Positions 35,184 to 43,935 are shown, counted from the first letter of the stretch. The stretch: DNA of 64,000 nt from JAAUUE01 sp943370025 (GCA_943370025.1 CALRPI020000005.1:1-64000); one strand, 5' to 3'. Made by a program: numbers and translations. Notes: generated by a model from the sequence alone, not told the origin.

Positions 35184-36467
35184 ATGAATGACCTTACCTA
35201 CGATATTGTGATCCGCCAAGGGCTGGTTTTAGGTATTTCTGACTTGACTGGACAGGCGGTTAGCCAATTATTTGACCTAGGTATAGCAGCAGGGAGAATT
35301 GTGGCGATCGCTCCCCATCTAGCCAACTCTGGCATTCTCGAAATTCCGGCACAAGGGAAATTAATTAGTCCTCCCTTTGTGGAATCTCATATTCACCTAG
35401 ATTCTGCCCTCACCTCTGGGCAGCCCCGGTGGAATGAGAGTGGGACTTTATTTGAAGGGATTGAAATTTGGGGTGAGAGGAAGCAGAGTTTAACCCTTGA
35501 GGATGTCAAGGCAAGGGCGATCGCTGCCCTCAAACTTCAAGCCTCTCAGGGAGTGTTATTTGTCCGTAGTCATGCCGATGTCAGTGAACCCCAGCTAGTT
35601 GCCCTGAAGGGATTACTGGAAGTCCGGGAGGCGGTCAAAGATTGGATTACGCTGCAAATTGTGGCATTTCCCCAAGATGGCATCTACAGTCAACCAGCCA
35701 ATCGGGAGCTAATCGAAGAGGCACTGAAGATGGGAGCGGATGTGGTGGGGGGCATTCCCCACTATGAACTGACGAAAGAAGACGGAGTGCAATCGATCCA
35801 TCGGATTTTTGCCCTTGCCGCCCAGTATGACAAATTAATTGATGTCCATTGCGATGAAATTGATGATGACCAGTCTAGATTTTTGGAAGTTATGGTTGCC
35901 CAAGCAATTCGCACTGGTATGGGCGATCGAGTTACCACCAGCCATACCACCGCCTTTGGTTCTTACGACAATGCCTATGCCTTCAAGCTGATGGGCTTTT
36001 TGCGCCGAACTCAGATCAATTTTATTGCTAATCCCTTGGTTAACATTACCCTCCAAGGTAGAACCGATACCTATCCCAAACGTCGGGGGGTGACTAGGGT
36101 GAAGGAACTCTGGCAGCAGGGGCAGAATGTGAGCTTAGGGCATGATTGTATCCAAGACCCTTGGTATAACTTCGGTACGGGCAATATGCTAGATGTGGCA
36201 TCCATGGCGGTGCATGTTTGCCAGATGACGGGACGCAAGGAAGTAGAGGCTTGCTACGACATGATTACGGTGAATGGGGCAAAAACCCTGAATATTTCCG
36301 ACTATGGCATTGAGATTGGCAAAACTGCCAATCTAGTGGTGCTAGATGCGATCGACCCCTTCACGGCGATTCGCGATCGGAGTGTTGCCCAGTATGTCAT
36401 CTCCCAAGGCAAATTAATTAGTACGACAATCCCTGCTCAAACTCAATTGAGTGGAAATATATCTTAG
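35184..36467 (+). CDS. codA: Cytosine deaminase-like amidohydrolase
   Basis: The 427-residue metal-dependent amidohydrolase has the metal-binding HIHLD (about 69-73), the VHCDEIDDD segment with His and Glu, the SHTTAFGSY His, and the catalytic Asp in SLGHDCIQDPWY. This set, together with GTGNMLDVA, fits the cytosine deaminase branch, which converts cytosine to uracil. Other pyrimidine or isocytosine-type substrates remain possible. The Trypco1-like gene starts 22 bp after the stop on the same strand. Confidence 0.85.
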   Translation: MNDLTYDIVIRQGLVLGISDLTGQAVSQLFDLGIAAGRIVAIAPHLANSGILEIPAQGKLISPPFVESHIHLDSALTSGQPRWNESGTLFEGIEIWGERKQSLTLEDVKARAIAALKLQASQGVLFVRSHADVSEPQLVALKGLLEVREAVKDWITLQIVAFPQDGIYSQPANRELIEEALKMGADVVGGIPHYELTKEDGVQSIHRIFALAAQYDKLIDVHCDEIDDDQSRFLEVMVAQAIRTGMGDRVTTSHTTAFGSYDNAYAFKLMGFLRRTQINFIANPLVNITLQGRTDTYPKRRGVTRVKELWQQGQNVSLGHDCIQDPWYNFGTGNMLDVASMAVHVCQMTGRKEVEACYDMITVNGAKTLNISDYGIEIGKTANLVVLDAIDPFTAIRDRSVAQYVISQGKLISTTIPAQTQLSGNIS

Positions 36468-36488
36468 AAACCAAAAATAGGACAAGCC

Positions 36489-36842
36489 ATGACAGAAACG
36501 ACAAATTAAGGCATTTGGATTGTTACGGAGACAACCGCAGAGGTAGAGGAGGGTAAAGGTGGGCTGGATATTGGGGCAGACTATGGTGGGCAACCTAGGG
36601 ACGATCGCTCCTCTCGCCAGCGATCGTATATTAGCGCGGAGGAGTTGAATCAAAACCTTGGAGATTTTATTGAGGTGGTGGAAGTGTTTTTCGATCGGGC
36701 GGAGAGTTCCCCGTCTAAGCTACAACTGGAGGAAATCGAGTTATCCATAGAAATTAGTGGCAATGGTAAAGTAAGTTTGCTGGGCATCGGTGGCGAGGCT
36801 ATACCAACGCCTGTAATTACAATATCTAAAAAAGTGAGTTAA
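36489..36842 (+). pseudogene. Second Trypco1 gene with an in-frame stop at codon 7
   Basis: ATG at 36489 has AGGA 7 nt upstream and reads MTETTN, then TAA (36507-36509). From the next codon the frame is open to 36842: GIWIVTETTAEVEEGKGG and onward. In the paralogue at 15056-15409 the stop position holds AAA (Lys), so a single A-to-T change explains it. The total length, 118 codons, equals the paralogue. No good alternative start exists between the stop and the conserved core. The frame is otherwise well kept, so the mutation is recent, or the stop is read through, or it is an assembly error. The CHAT gene begins 6 bp after the stop. Confidence 0.7.
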
Positions 36843-36848
36843 ATTCCT

Positions 36849-38873
36849 ATGAAAAATTATTCGGCTTTTGAAGTTGCTACCGTTGTGGTAAAAGTGACAG
36901 CTCCTCATTTGCCCTACATTAAGCCTTTTAGAGCTGGTTTAGAACTTTATGATTTAGAACTAGAACGATATTGGAAGCGAGTAGAAAGGCTTTGGGCAAG
37001 AATTTACGCTGAATTTAATGGAGACATAGGTTTGTTTAATGCAGCGATGGCAGTTGCAGTTTTACCAGAAGATACAGTACGAAAAGAAGCTCTTATTAAT
37101 ATTTTAGCCGAGCGGCTTAGAGATAGCCCCGATCTTAGATTTGACCTAGAGACTGAATATCTGCCTCTTTATTTGAATGTAGATATTAGGGATTGGTTGG
37201 ATGCAAAAAAATCTATTTCTATTTCTATAAATGGCGGGCTATTTACAGGCGATATTATTATAGGTAATAAAAGCATAAGAGCAGGCGGAGTAGATATATC
37301 TCATGATGTAATGAATGCAGGCGATATTATTAGAGATAGAGATATTAGAAGTTCCTGCTATATCTATGCAGAAATGGACGATCGAGTAATTATCGATCGC
37401 ATTACTACATTAGGGGTCACTGTTTCTGGAGACGAACTACAGATTCAATCTAGTCAAACATCGCTAGGGGCAAAAGTTAGCGTTGATTCCACCAAGCGTT
37501 TGATTGTGCAAGTGATTCCAAAGACTAATTTTTCAATCATAGATGAAGAAGATCGGGTAGAGGTTAACCCACCAACTCAAGGACAACAGTTTCAGATTTA
37601 CTTCGATCTCAAACCTACTCATTTAGGCGAAGGAGAGGTCTGGGTTGTTGTGCGCCAAGGGCAGATGCCGCTGCTGACCCTCAGCCTTAAGCCTCAGATT
37701 TTAGAAACTCGGCTTCAGAGTCCTAGCAAAACTAAAGTCGATGGAAGTATTCTTGACTTCCCGCCACCGAGCGAACCCTTGCACCAACTCCGCATCATCG
37801 AACAGCGCAACGGCGATCGGATTATTTATCGATACGAGCTTGAATCACCAGAGCTTAGTTTATTGAATGCCTATGAGTCCTTGCCCATTACAAGTCAGCG
37901 ACAGGAACATGTTGAAAACCTTTATAGGGAAATTGAATCTAGATGGATAAGTAATCAGGATGATGTTGAAGCATTTACCGCCGAACTAAGGGCTTTTGGG
38001 GGAAATTTATTTGATGAATTATTTCCTAGCGAATTGCGATCGCTCCTATGGCAGAACTATTCCCAGATAAAGAGCATAATGGTTCTCTCAACAGAACCTT
38101 TTATCCCTTGGGAGCTAGTACACCTCAAGCAACCAAACCAAACAAACCTGCCTGAAGAAACGATTTTCCTAGGACAAATGGGATTAGTCCGATGGTTATA
38201 CGGAACATTCCCTGCACAAACTATAAAAATCCGTGAAGGGCGCGCGCGGTACATAATTCCCCATTACCCCGACTCAAGATATCAACTGCCTCAAGCAGAA
38301 GAAGAAGCTGAGTTTTTAGAACAAACATTTCACGCTCAAGCGATCGAACCACAGTCAACACCCGTTAGAAAGTTGCTTGAAACAGGTAACTTCGATCTAT
38401 TACATTTTGCAGGGCATGGAACAGCAGATTTAGACAATGTTGGCAATTCTAAACTGATGTTGCAGGGACGGATGGACGAAAATACCTACATTCCTAATTA
38501 TCTTTCCGCCACAACCATAGGTCAGTTTGCCAACTTGAAATCGGTGGATAAGAACAGTCCTATGATCGTATTAAATGCTTGTCAAATAGGGCGTGAGGGC
38601 TACACCTATACAAGTTTGGGAGGTTTTGCTCAAGCTTTTCTTAAGGGTGGAGCTAGTGCTTTTATTGGTCCGTTATGGTCAGTCGGAGATCGATCGGCTA
38701 GGATATTTACCGAAACCCTATATAAAGAGTTAATTAAAGGACTAACACTATCAGAGGCAACTGTTATCGCCCGCGAACAAGCAAGACATGCCGGGGACGC
38801 AACTTGGCTTGCCTATGCTGTGTATGGTCATCCTCATCTGAGAATCCAACTTTACATACTAGAGGATGCCTGA
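36849..38873 (+). CDS. CHAT-domain caspase-like protease
   Basis: The 674-residue protein ends in a CHAT domain (about 400-670) with the clan CD dyad, His523 in HFAGHGTAD and Cys578 in LNACQ. The C-terminus has GPLWSVGDRSARIF and TWLAYAVYGHP, both typical of CHAT. Residues 1-120 are helical and unlike anything I recognise. Residues about 200-290 look like a beta-sandwich (QGQQFQIYFDLKPTHLGEGEVWVVVRQG). The gene follows the Trypco1-like gene by 6 bp, the same association seen with the orthocaspase at 13306-15063. The substrate is unknown. Confidence 0.85.
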   Translation: MKNYSAFEVATVVVKVTAPHLPYIKPFRAGLELYDLELERYWKRVERLWARIYAEFNGDIGLFNAAMAVAVLPEDTVRKEALINILAERLRDSPDLRFDLETEYLPLYLNVDIRDWLDAKKSISISINGGLFTGDIIIGNKSIRAGGVDISHDVMNAGDIIRDRDIRSSCYIYAEMDDRVIIDRITTLGVTVSGDELQIQSSQTSLGAKVSVDSTKRLIVQVIPKTNFSIIDEEDRVEVNPPTQGQQFQIYFDLKPTHLGEGEVWVVVRQGQMPLLTLSLKPQILETRLQSPSKTKVDGSILDFPPPSEPLHQLRIIEQRNGDRIIYRYELESPELSLLNAYESLPITSQRQEHVENLYREIESRWISNQDDVEAFTAELRAFGGNLFDELFPSELRSLLWQNYSQIKSIMVLSTEPFIPWELVHLKQPNQTNLPEETIFLGQMGLVRWLYGTFPAQTIKIREGRARYIIPHYPDSRYQLPQAEEEAEFLEQTFHAQAIEPQSTPVRKLLETGNFDLLHFAGHGTADLDNVGNSKLMLQGRMDENTYIPNYLSATTIGQFANLKSVDKNSPMIVLNACQIGREGYTYTSLGGFAQAFLKGGASAFIGPLWSVGDRSARIFTETLYKELIKGLTLSEATVIAREQARHAGDATWLAYAVYGHPHLRIQLYILEDA

Positions 38874-38914
38874 AAAGGTTCTGGTGTTTGAAACAGCAAA
38901 TAGAAGCACAAAGT

Positions 38915-39010
38915 CCACTGTTACGGACTAAAAAAATCTACGACTTTCTGTAACCTGCGTAGGCAGGTTTTGTTCCCGTAGACGCGACTTTAGTCGCCAA
39001 ATTATCTGAT
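38915..39010. repeat. Cluster of three short hairpins (dispersed repeat)
   Basis: The hairpins are AGTCC/GGACT, AACCTGC/GCAGGTT and GCGACT/AGTCGC, in that order. A related but decayed series occurs at 43815-43875, and the first and third parts at 24480-24530. There is no coding capacity. Confidence 0.45.
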
Positions 39011-39092
39011 TGACTACATGCCGGAAAAACCTACCTGAAAATTTTCGGTTTACCCCACTCTGACTAATTGTTTGATTTGGCACAATCAAGAT

Positions 39093-39114
39093 GTTGCAAC
39101 TTAAAGATTGCAAC
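39093..39114. promoter_or_regulatory. Inverted repeat GTTGCAA-N8-TTGCAAC upstream of hsp20
   Basis: A perfect 7-bp inverted repeat lies 40 bp before the hsp20 start. It may be an operator or an element of the mRNA leader. I see no CIRCE sequence. Confidence 0.4.
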
Positions 39115-39154
39115 CAAAGATTCAATCAAACTAAATTGTCACGAGGTCAAGAAT

Positions 39155-39664
39155 ATGAGCTTAATTCGTTTCCAACCTATCTTCCCAGAAATGGAATCTC
39201 TGCGGCGACAAATGGATCAGATTTTTGATGAACTAGTTGTCAATAATCCTGTCACTAATCAAAGGGATTATGCAAATCTTTTGAAACCAGCGATCGAACT
39301 CCAAGACCATACTGAATATTTTCTCTTAAAGGTAGCCCTACCCGGTGTTGATGGCAAAGATGTTGATGTGCAGGTAACTAAAGATGCTGTCGCAATTTCT
39401 GGTGAGACAAAATCACAACATCAAGAACAACAGCGTAACTATATTCGCTCTGAGTTTCACTATGGCAAATTTCAACGAGTAATTTCCTTGCCAACTAATA
39501 TCCTTAATGAGCAAGTAGAAGCTAAGTTTGATCAAGGTATTCTAACTCTAACTCTTCCTAAACAGGAGTCACAACGCCCGACTGTAGTTAAAATTAATCT
39601 AGGAGAGGCTAATCCAGTTCTTGATCAAGTAAATCAATCTGTTGATGATCAAACCGTTGATTAA
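39155..39664 (+). CDS. hspA: Small heat shock protein Hsp20/HspA
   Basis: The 169-residue protein has an N-terminal arm (RFQPIFPEMESLRRQMDQIF) and an alpha-crystallin domain (about 50-140), with KVALPGVDGKDVDV and the closing consensus AKFDQGILTLTLPK. A C-terminal tail without a clear I-x-I motif follows. It binds unfolding proteins under heat and hands them to DnaK and ClpB, and clpB is also in this window. ATG 39155 has GAGGTC 9 nt upstream. An upstream start at 39068 would add 29 unrelated residues. Confidence 0.92.
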   Translation: MSLIRFQPIFPEMESLRRQMDQIFDELVVNNPVTNQRDYANLLKPAIELQDHTEYFLLKVALPGVDGKDVDVQVTKDAVAISGETKSQHQEQQRNYIRSEFHYGKFQRVISLPTNILNEQVEAKFDQGILTLTLPKQESQRPTVVKINLGEANPVLDQVNQSVDDQTVD

Positions 39665-39716
39665 GTGAGTCAATCCTAATTTGTCAATAATCTCCCTCGC
39701 TGAAGGCGAGGAAAAA

Positions 39717-39782
39717 GTATAATTTTCCGCCCCCGGAGGGGGCGGAAAATTATACCTTCTAGCTACTTTATAAATGACTTCT
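39717..39782. repeat. Family 2 MITE-like half-element with 18-bp hairpin
   Basis: Arms 39717-39734 and 39738-39755 are perfectly complementary around a 3-nt loop. The right flank TAGCTACTTTATAAATGACTTC matches the inverted end of family 2. The left end is missing. Confidence 0.6.
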
Positions 39783-39810
39783 CAGGTGGATTATTTAGCA
39801 TATTTGGTTG

Positions 39811-40545
39811 TCAGGTTAACCTGTTATTTCTCATGATTAGCTTGATGACGATCGCCCCCACAATTATCCCCAAACCATGACTCCAATAAGCTGCCAAGCC
39901 ACTATTAACCTGACTATTTGGAGCTAACTGCCCAATCCCATAGGTCATTTGTTGCATAAACCACCAAAAACCAAAGAATAGAGCAGGTAATTGCAAGGGA
40001 ATAAAGACTATTCCTAAGGGCAAAATAGTATCAATCTTGGCATGAGGAAAAGAAATTAAATAGGCTCCAATAATGGCAGCGATCGCTCCATTTGCCCCAA
40101 CTAAAGGAGTGTCCAATTGAGGGGCAACTAATATTTGGACAAAGCCAATCATCATCCCCATACCTAAATAAAATAGGAGAAATTTTCCCTTACCCAAACG
40201 AGATTCTACTCGCCGACCAAATACCCCAAGAAAAATTATATTGCCCAATACCTGAGCAAAGCTACTGTGGAGAAACATCCCCTTGATCAAAGAACTAGCT
40301 ACTAGGAACCAAGCTACGATCGCTGCCGGATTACCGCTGTTCAAGAAATCTTGAGTCACTGTTGTCAACCTGAGGGGAACTAAACCCCAAGTTGATAAGA
40401 TTGGTACTAACTCTTGTTTAGCGGACAAATGTAATTCCCAAGCAAACATTCCTAAAATCAAACCAATTAAGAAATAAGTAGCCAAGGGAATTCTTCGTGG
40501 GTATGGATAATCAAAATTATCTAGATTGTCTGCGATCGGAATCAT
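39811..40545 (-). CDS. Rhomboid-like membrane protein lacking the catalytic serine
   Basis: The 244-residue protein has six or so membrane helices and the rhomboid landmarks FLHSSFAQVLGNIIFLGVFG and YWSHGLGIIVG with the His. The active-site motif G-x-S-G reads GANG (150-153), so the nucleophile is Asn152. It should therefore be an inactive rhomboid relative that binds or escorts membrane proteins rather than cutting them. ATG 40545 is preceded by AGGGGGGAAG. A TTG at 40581 would add 12 residues. Confidence 0.82.
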   Translation of the reverse strand: MIPIADNLDNFDYPYPRRIPLATYFLIGLILGMFAWELHLSAKQELVPILSTWGLVPLRLTTVTQDFLNSGNPAAIVAWFLVASSLIKGMFLHSSFAQVLGNIIFLGVFGRRVESRLGKGKFLLFYLGMGMMIGFVQILVAPQLDTPLVGANGAIAAIIGAYLISFPHAKIDTILPLGIVFIPLQLPALFFGFWWFMQQMTYGIGQLAPNSQVNSGLAAYWSHGLGIIVGAIVIKLIMRNNRLT

Positions 40546-40641
40546 CACTTCCCCCCTGATTTTGCCACCAGCTTTTAGCAAATAACTAGCAATTAAAAGT
40601 AAGCAAATGTAATGGTCTTATCCTTCTTAGATAAAGCGATA

Positions 40642-41334
40642 TTACTCCGCAATGCTAAAGCGACTACGCAAAATCAATTCGGCGATCGCGAGATCTTCTG
40701 GAGTCGTTACTTTCAAATTTGTCTCCTCGCCCCGGACAATTTGTACTGCCAAACCACACTTTTCAAACAATGCCGCATCATCCGTAACTACCCAGCCAGA
40801 CTTTTCTCCCAAATCATGGCATTGCTTGAGAAGAGCAACTTGAAAGCCTTGGGGAGTTTGGGCAGCCCAGAGATAGTTACGATCGGGAGTGTCCTTAACC
40901 CTGCCGTGGTCATCGACAATTTTAATCGTGTCCTTGACGGGAATCGCCGCAATCAATCCCGGACAGCCATCAAGAGCGATCGCACATCGATCCAACAAAT
41001 CTGGAGTCGCCAAACATCTAGCTCCGTCATGGATTAAGACTCGATCGGCATCTTCCGGGAGATGCTGCAAACCCATGTAGACAGATTCTTGACGGGTTTT
41101 ACCGCCGGGGATAATTACCACAGGTTTCTGGAGAGATAGCTCTGCTAAAATTTCCCGAAAGTTATCCCAGTCGTAGGGTTGACCAATGATGCCAATCCAT
41201 GTAATCTCTAGGGACTTTTCAGCGGCTAAGAGCGTCCAAGCAAGGATGGGTTTGCCTTGAAGCGTGAGTAATAACTTATTGCGATCGCTACCCATGCGAC
41301 TACCCAGACCAGCAGCAGGAATTAAGAGGTGCAT
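40642..41334 (-). CDS. ispD: 2-C-methyl-D-erythritol 4-phosphate cytidylyltransferase
   Basis: The 230-residue enzyme of the MEP isoprenoid pathway joins CTP and methylerythritol phosphate. The N-terminal nucleotide-binding loop is PAAGLGSRMGSDRNKLLL. RQESVYMGL and VLIHDGARC are the next motifs, followed by AIPVKDTIK and TPQGF near the substrate site. Length and motif order are normal. It is divergent from the DUF3038 gene across a 359-bp gap. Confidence 0.95.
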   Translation of the reverse strand: MHLLIPAAGLGSRMGSDRNKLLLTLQGKPILAWTLLAAEKSLEITWIGIIGQPYDWDNFREILAELSLQKPVVIIPGGKTRQESVYMGLQHLPEDADRVLIHDGARCLATPDLLDRCAIALDGCPGLIAAIPVKDTIKIVDDHGRVKDTPDRNYLWAAQTPQGFQVALLKQCHDLGEKSGWVVTDDAALFEKCGLAVQIVRGEETNLKVTTPEDLAIAELILRSRFSIAE

Positions 41335-41693
41335 TAACTAAAAGGGAACTCCTACAGGTATGATGAGTGACGACTCCTACTACTGAATCTTACGCATACA
41401 GTGTGGGCTTCTCAGTGAACCCTGCTACTGCATAGGGCATATCCTGAGCATGGCACTTTCAGCCTTATTGATGAGACAATTATAGCTGAGAGATGCTTAT
41501 TAATTCAAAATACCTTGCCAAGCGCAGGGGAGCAACCCCCACCCTTGGACATGCTTTCATTCCGCCGCTCATCCGTAGCGGATAGAGTGTGGGGCTTCCC
41601 GCTTAGGCGCTAAGGTTATTGTTGCTACACAAATAAAATTTCTCCAGCTATTAACTGTAAGCTGGTTTCGCCCTTAATTTAGCTTATTATTAA
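41335..41693. other. 359-bp divergent gap between ispD and the DUF3038 gene
   Basis: The gap holds a structured segment (41513-41615, listed separately) and a stretch at 41395-41470 with short palindromes that resembles repeat debris. No gene is visible. Confidence 0.4.
41513..41615. ncRNA. Possible structured RNA
   Basis: An outer stem pairs CCTT and AGCGC (41513-41525) with GCGCT and AAGG (41607-41615). Inside are a GGGG/CCCC hairpin (41527-41540), a longer pairing of CCCCAC with GTGGGG, and a CCGCT/AGCGG hairpin (41565-41581). The compact multi-branched fold in a non-coding gap suggests an RNA. The strand and class are unknown, and a guide RNA-like remnant of a mobile element such as HEARO is one guess. 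Confidence 0.3.
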
Positions 41694-42320
41694 ATGAATG
41701 ATACAGTGATCCCCCAAAGGGGAAGTAGTTCTCTAGGAGTCTCTAAGCCTATGATGTTAGATAGTCTGCCTGATCCGATCCTGGCACACAATAAGTTTCC
41801 AAAACGGGTACAGCGGCAGATTGATTTGATGCTTTTGGCGATCGAAGCTCTAGAACTAGGAGGAGCAGAAGTGCTGCTCTTTATTGCCAAGCAACTAGAA
41901 TTAGACGAAATTATTCCCAATCGGGTAGTTTTCTGGCGGATGCGTTGTACAAATCCTTGGCGGCGCTCCTACACTCGTCGCCACCTAAAAACCGAAGAAG
42001 CCAAAGCTCTGGTGGTACTTACCTGTTATCGAGCCAGACAACTAACGGTGCAGATCCGCCAACTTCTATTGGCGCAGCAGCAATTGATCGAAAAAGAACT
42101 ACCAGAGAGCAGTAACCTTGCCCTAAGTCAGTATTTAGGCAGGTTTCGGTCTTATTTTCGGAGTCGGATGAATTTTCGGCGGGCGGGAGTAGCTGCCTAT
42201 GGAACCGATGCCGAATTAGATAACTTGGCTATGTCTTTGCTCCAGAAATTATTATTTTGTACTGGAACTTCGGGAATGCCTAGATTTTGGATTAGCTTGT
42301 TTGATGGAGAAGTAGCATGA
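41694..42320 (+). CDS. DUF3038 domain protein
   Basis: The 208-residue helical protein matches DUF3038, found in cyanobacteria and without a known function. Landmarks are LPDPILAHNKFPKRVQRQID, EVLLFIAKQLEL and the basic NPWRRSYTRRHLKTEEA. No signal or membrane segment is seen. Its stop overlaps the start of the DUF4335 gene by 4 bp (ATGA), and the two families usually occur together, so they are likely coupled and may form a complex. Confidence 0.85.
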   Translation: MNDTVIPQRGSSSLGVSKPMMLDSLPDPILAHNKFPKRVQRQIDLMLLAIEALELGGAEVLLFIAKQLELDEIIPNRVVFWRMRCTNPWRRSYTRRHLKTEEAKALVVLTCYRARQLTVQIRQLLLAQQQLIEKELPESSNLALSQYLGRFRSYFRSRMNFRRAGVAAYGTDAELDNLAMSLLQKLLFCTGTSGMPRFWISLFDGEVA

Positions 42321-43750
42321 CAATTAAACGTATGTACAGTCTGCCCTACTGTACGATTACCCTGCAAGGGCTAAGCAACGATGTAGATAGCAGTGGCAAG
42401 GTATTGGAAGCATTTCCAGTGATGTCGATCCTGCTGAATGCGGAATGCTACTTTGCCCATTGTGATCAATCGATGAGTGGCGGCAAGAAGTTTCTAGAAA
42501 ACTTAGTCCAGTCCGTCAGTCACTACGCCCAAGAATTTCTCTCTCCCATTCCCTATCCCCAAAGCCAAAAACCAGTTAAAGCTGAGGTGGAACTATCAAA
42601 ATTACCCCAGCAGGATATCCACCGACTGACCCTCCTTGCGGCTACGGAGGAAGACCCCACCTTGGGTAAAATGCATATCGACCTGACAACAGTCCAGCTA
42701 TTTGACCTAGTAGAGGCAGTAGATCAGTTTTTGGTAGATAACTATACCCTCCCCGATGTGGCAGTTCCTCTCCGGTCTTTACCTCGCCGTCTCTGGCATC
42801 CCGAAGCACCTCTAGCTCAGCGATCGATCCCCGTATTATTAGGGATGTCTAGCCTAAGCTTGGCAGCGATCGCCTTTTTCTTGATCCCTGCTCCTGTACC
42901 TAAACCCGTGGAGACTAATAGCTCTAACAATACTAGTCAGACCACAACCCCTAGTCCCAATCTAACACCGGGTAATTCTCCCACTCCGGCAACCCCAGTC
43001 GCCACCTCTTCTCCCACACCTTCTCCTACTGCCCTAAATTCCCCCATTCCCTCCCCCAAGGCTGAAGACCTAGAAAAGCTGCTGACCTCCACTCCTGAAA
43101 TTACTGATGCGGCGCAGTTGCGTCTGCTGCAAAAAACCGTCTATGACAAAGTATCCCAAGCTTGGCAGAATCGGAGCGATCTCACAGAGGACAGCACCTA
43201 TCAAGTTGGGGTTTTACAAGATGGTTCCTTAGTTGCCTATAAACCAGTGGATCAAGCTTCCAGTAGTGGTGTCACCAAGACTCCTCTGGCTGGTTTGTTA
43301 TCTACCGCCGGATTATCCACTTTGTCTAATTCTAGTAGCCCTGTGCCGATCGCTCAGTTTCGAGTAGTTTTTACCAAACGGGGCATCCTCCAGATTAGTC
43401 CTTGGCGCGGCTATAGCGAATCCACTAGCAGCACGACTCCTGAAATCACTGCTCCAGAGAAGCTCGCCGACCTCAACCAACGACTAGTGCAAACTCTCCG
43501 AGATAGCTGGAAAACGACCCCTACCTATCCTGTAGACCTTCGCTATCGAGTTTCTCTAACGGAGCAGGGCAAAATAGTCGACTTTGAACCCCTCAATCAG
43601 CCCGCTTTTGACTATGTTGAGCAAACCCCTCTCCGAGCACTTCAAGCTACCACTAGTCCTACGGATGTGCTGAATCAACCCACAGGAAAATTTCAAGTAG
43701 TTTTTAAAGCCAATGGAGTCCTAGAAGTCAGCCCTGTAAGAGGTTTCTAG
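42317..43750 (+). CDS. DUF4335 domain protein
   Basis: The 477-residue protein starts with a DUF4335 domain (MYSLPYCTITLQGL to LLNAECYF, about 1-160). One membrane segment (IPVLLGMSSLSLAAIAFFLIP, about 170-190) and a Pro/Ser/Thr-rich linker follow. Two similar C-terminal beta-rich modules of about 100 residues close with ISPWRGY and VSPVRGF. The soluble C-terminal part should lie across the membrane from the N-terminal domain. Function is unknown. It is coupled to the DUF3038 gene. Confidence 0.83.
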   Translation: MTIKRMYSLPYCTITLQGLSNDVDSSGKVLEAFPVMSILLNAECYFAHCDQSMSGGKKFLENLVQSVSHYAQEFLSPIPYPQSQKPVKAEVELSKLPQQDIHRLTLLAATEEDPTLGKMHIDLTTVQLFDLVEAVDQFLVDNYTLPDVAVPLRSLPRRLWHPEAPLAQRSIPVLLGMSSLSLAAIAFFLIPAPVPKPVETNSSNNTSQTTTPSPNLTPGNSPTPATPVATSSPTPSPTALNSPIPSPKAEDLEKLLTSTPEITDAAQLRLLQKTVYDKVSQAWQNRSDLTEDSTYQVGVLQDGSLVAYKPVDQASSSGVTKTPLAGLLSTAGLSTLSNSSSPVPIAQFRVVFTKRGILQISPWRGYSESTSSTTPEITAPEKLADLNQRLVQTLRDSWKTTPTYPVDLRYRVSLTEQGKIVDFEPLNQPAFDYVEQTPLRALQATTSPTDVLNQPTGKFQVVFKANGVLEVSPVRGF

Positions 43751-43752
43751 TC

Positions 43753-43776
43753 GTAGGGTGGGCAATGCCCACCTAC
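43753..43776. repeat. Dispersed GTGGGC/GCCCAC hairpin
   Basis: GTAGGGTGGGC pairs with GCCCACCTAC with one bulged G, immediately after the DUF4335 stop. It is a copy of the repeat at 2924-2942. Confidence 0.55.
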
Positions 43777-43918
43777 TAGGGTAATACCAAATCTGGTTAT
43801 GATAGTAGCCCTATTTTCTTAGTCCACGCAGGCAGACTTTGACCCTGTAGCAGTAGTTTTAACCGCTGAGCAAGGATATTAATAAAATAAGATTTGGTGT
43901 TATGTCCTCTTATAGCAA

Positions 43919-43935
43919 GGTGGGCATTGCCCACC
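43919..43935. repeat. Dispersed GTGGGC/GCCCAC hairpin
   Basis: GGTGGGC-att-GCCCACC forms a perfect 7-bp stem 25 bp past the pheS stop. It is the third copy of this repeat in the window. Confidence 0.55.

Noticed and set aside
36645..36842. A TTG-started 65-residue version of the second Trypco1
   Set aside because: The putative ribosome site touches the start codon and the conserved first third would be lost, so I treat the gene as interrupted.
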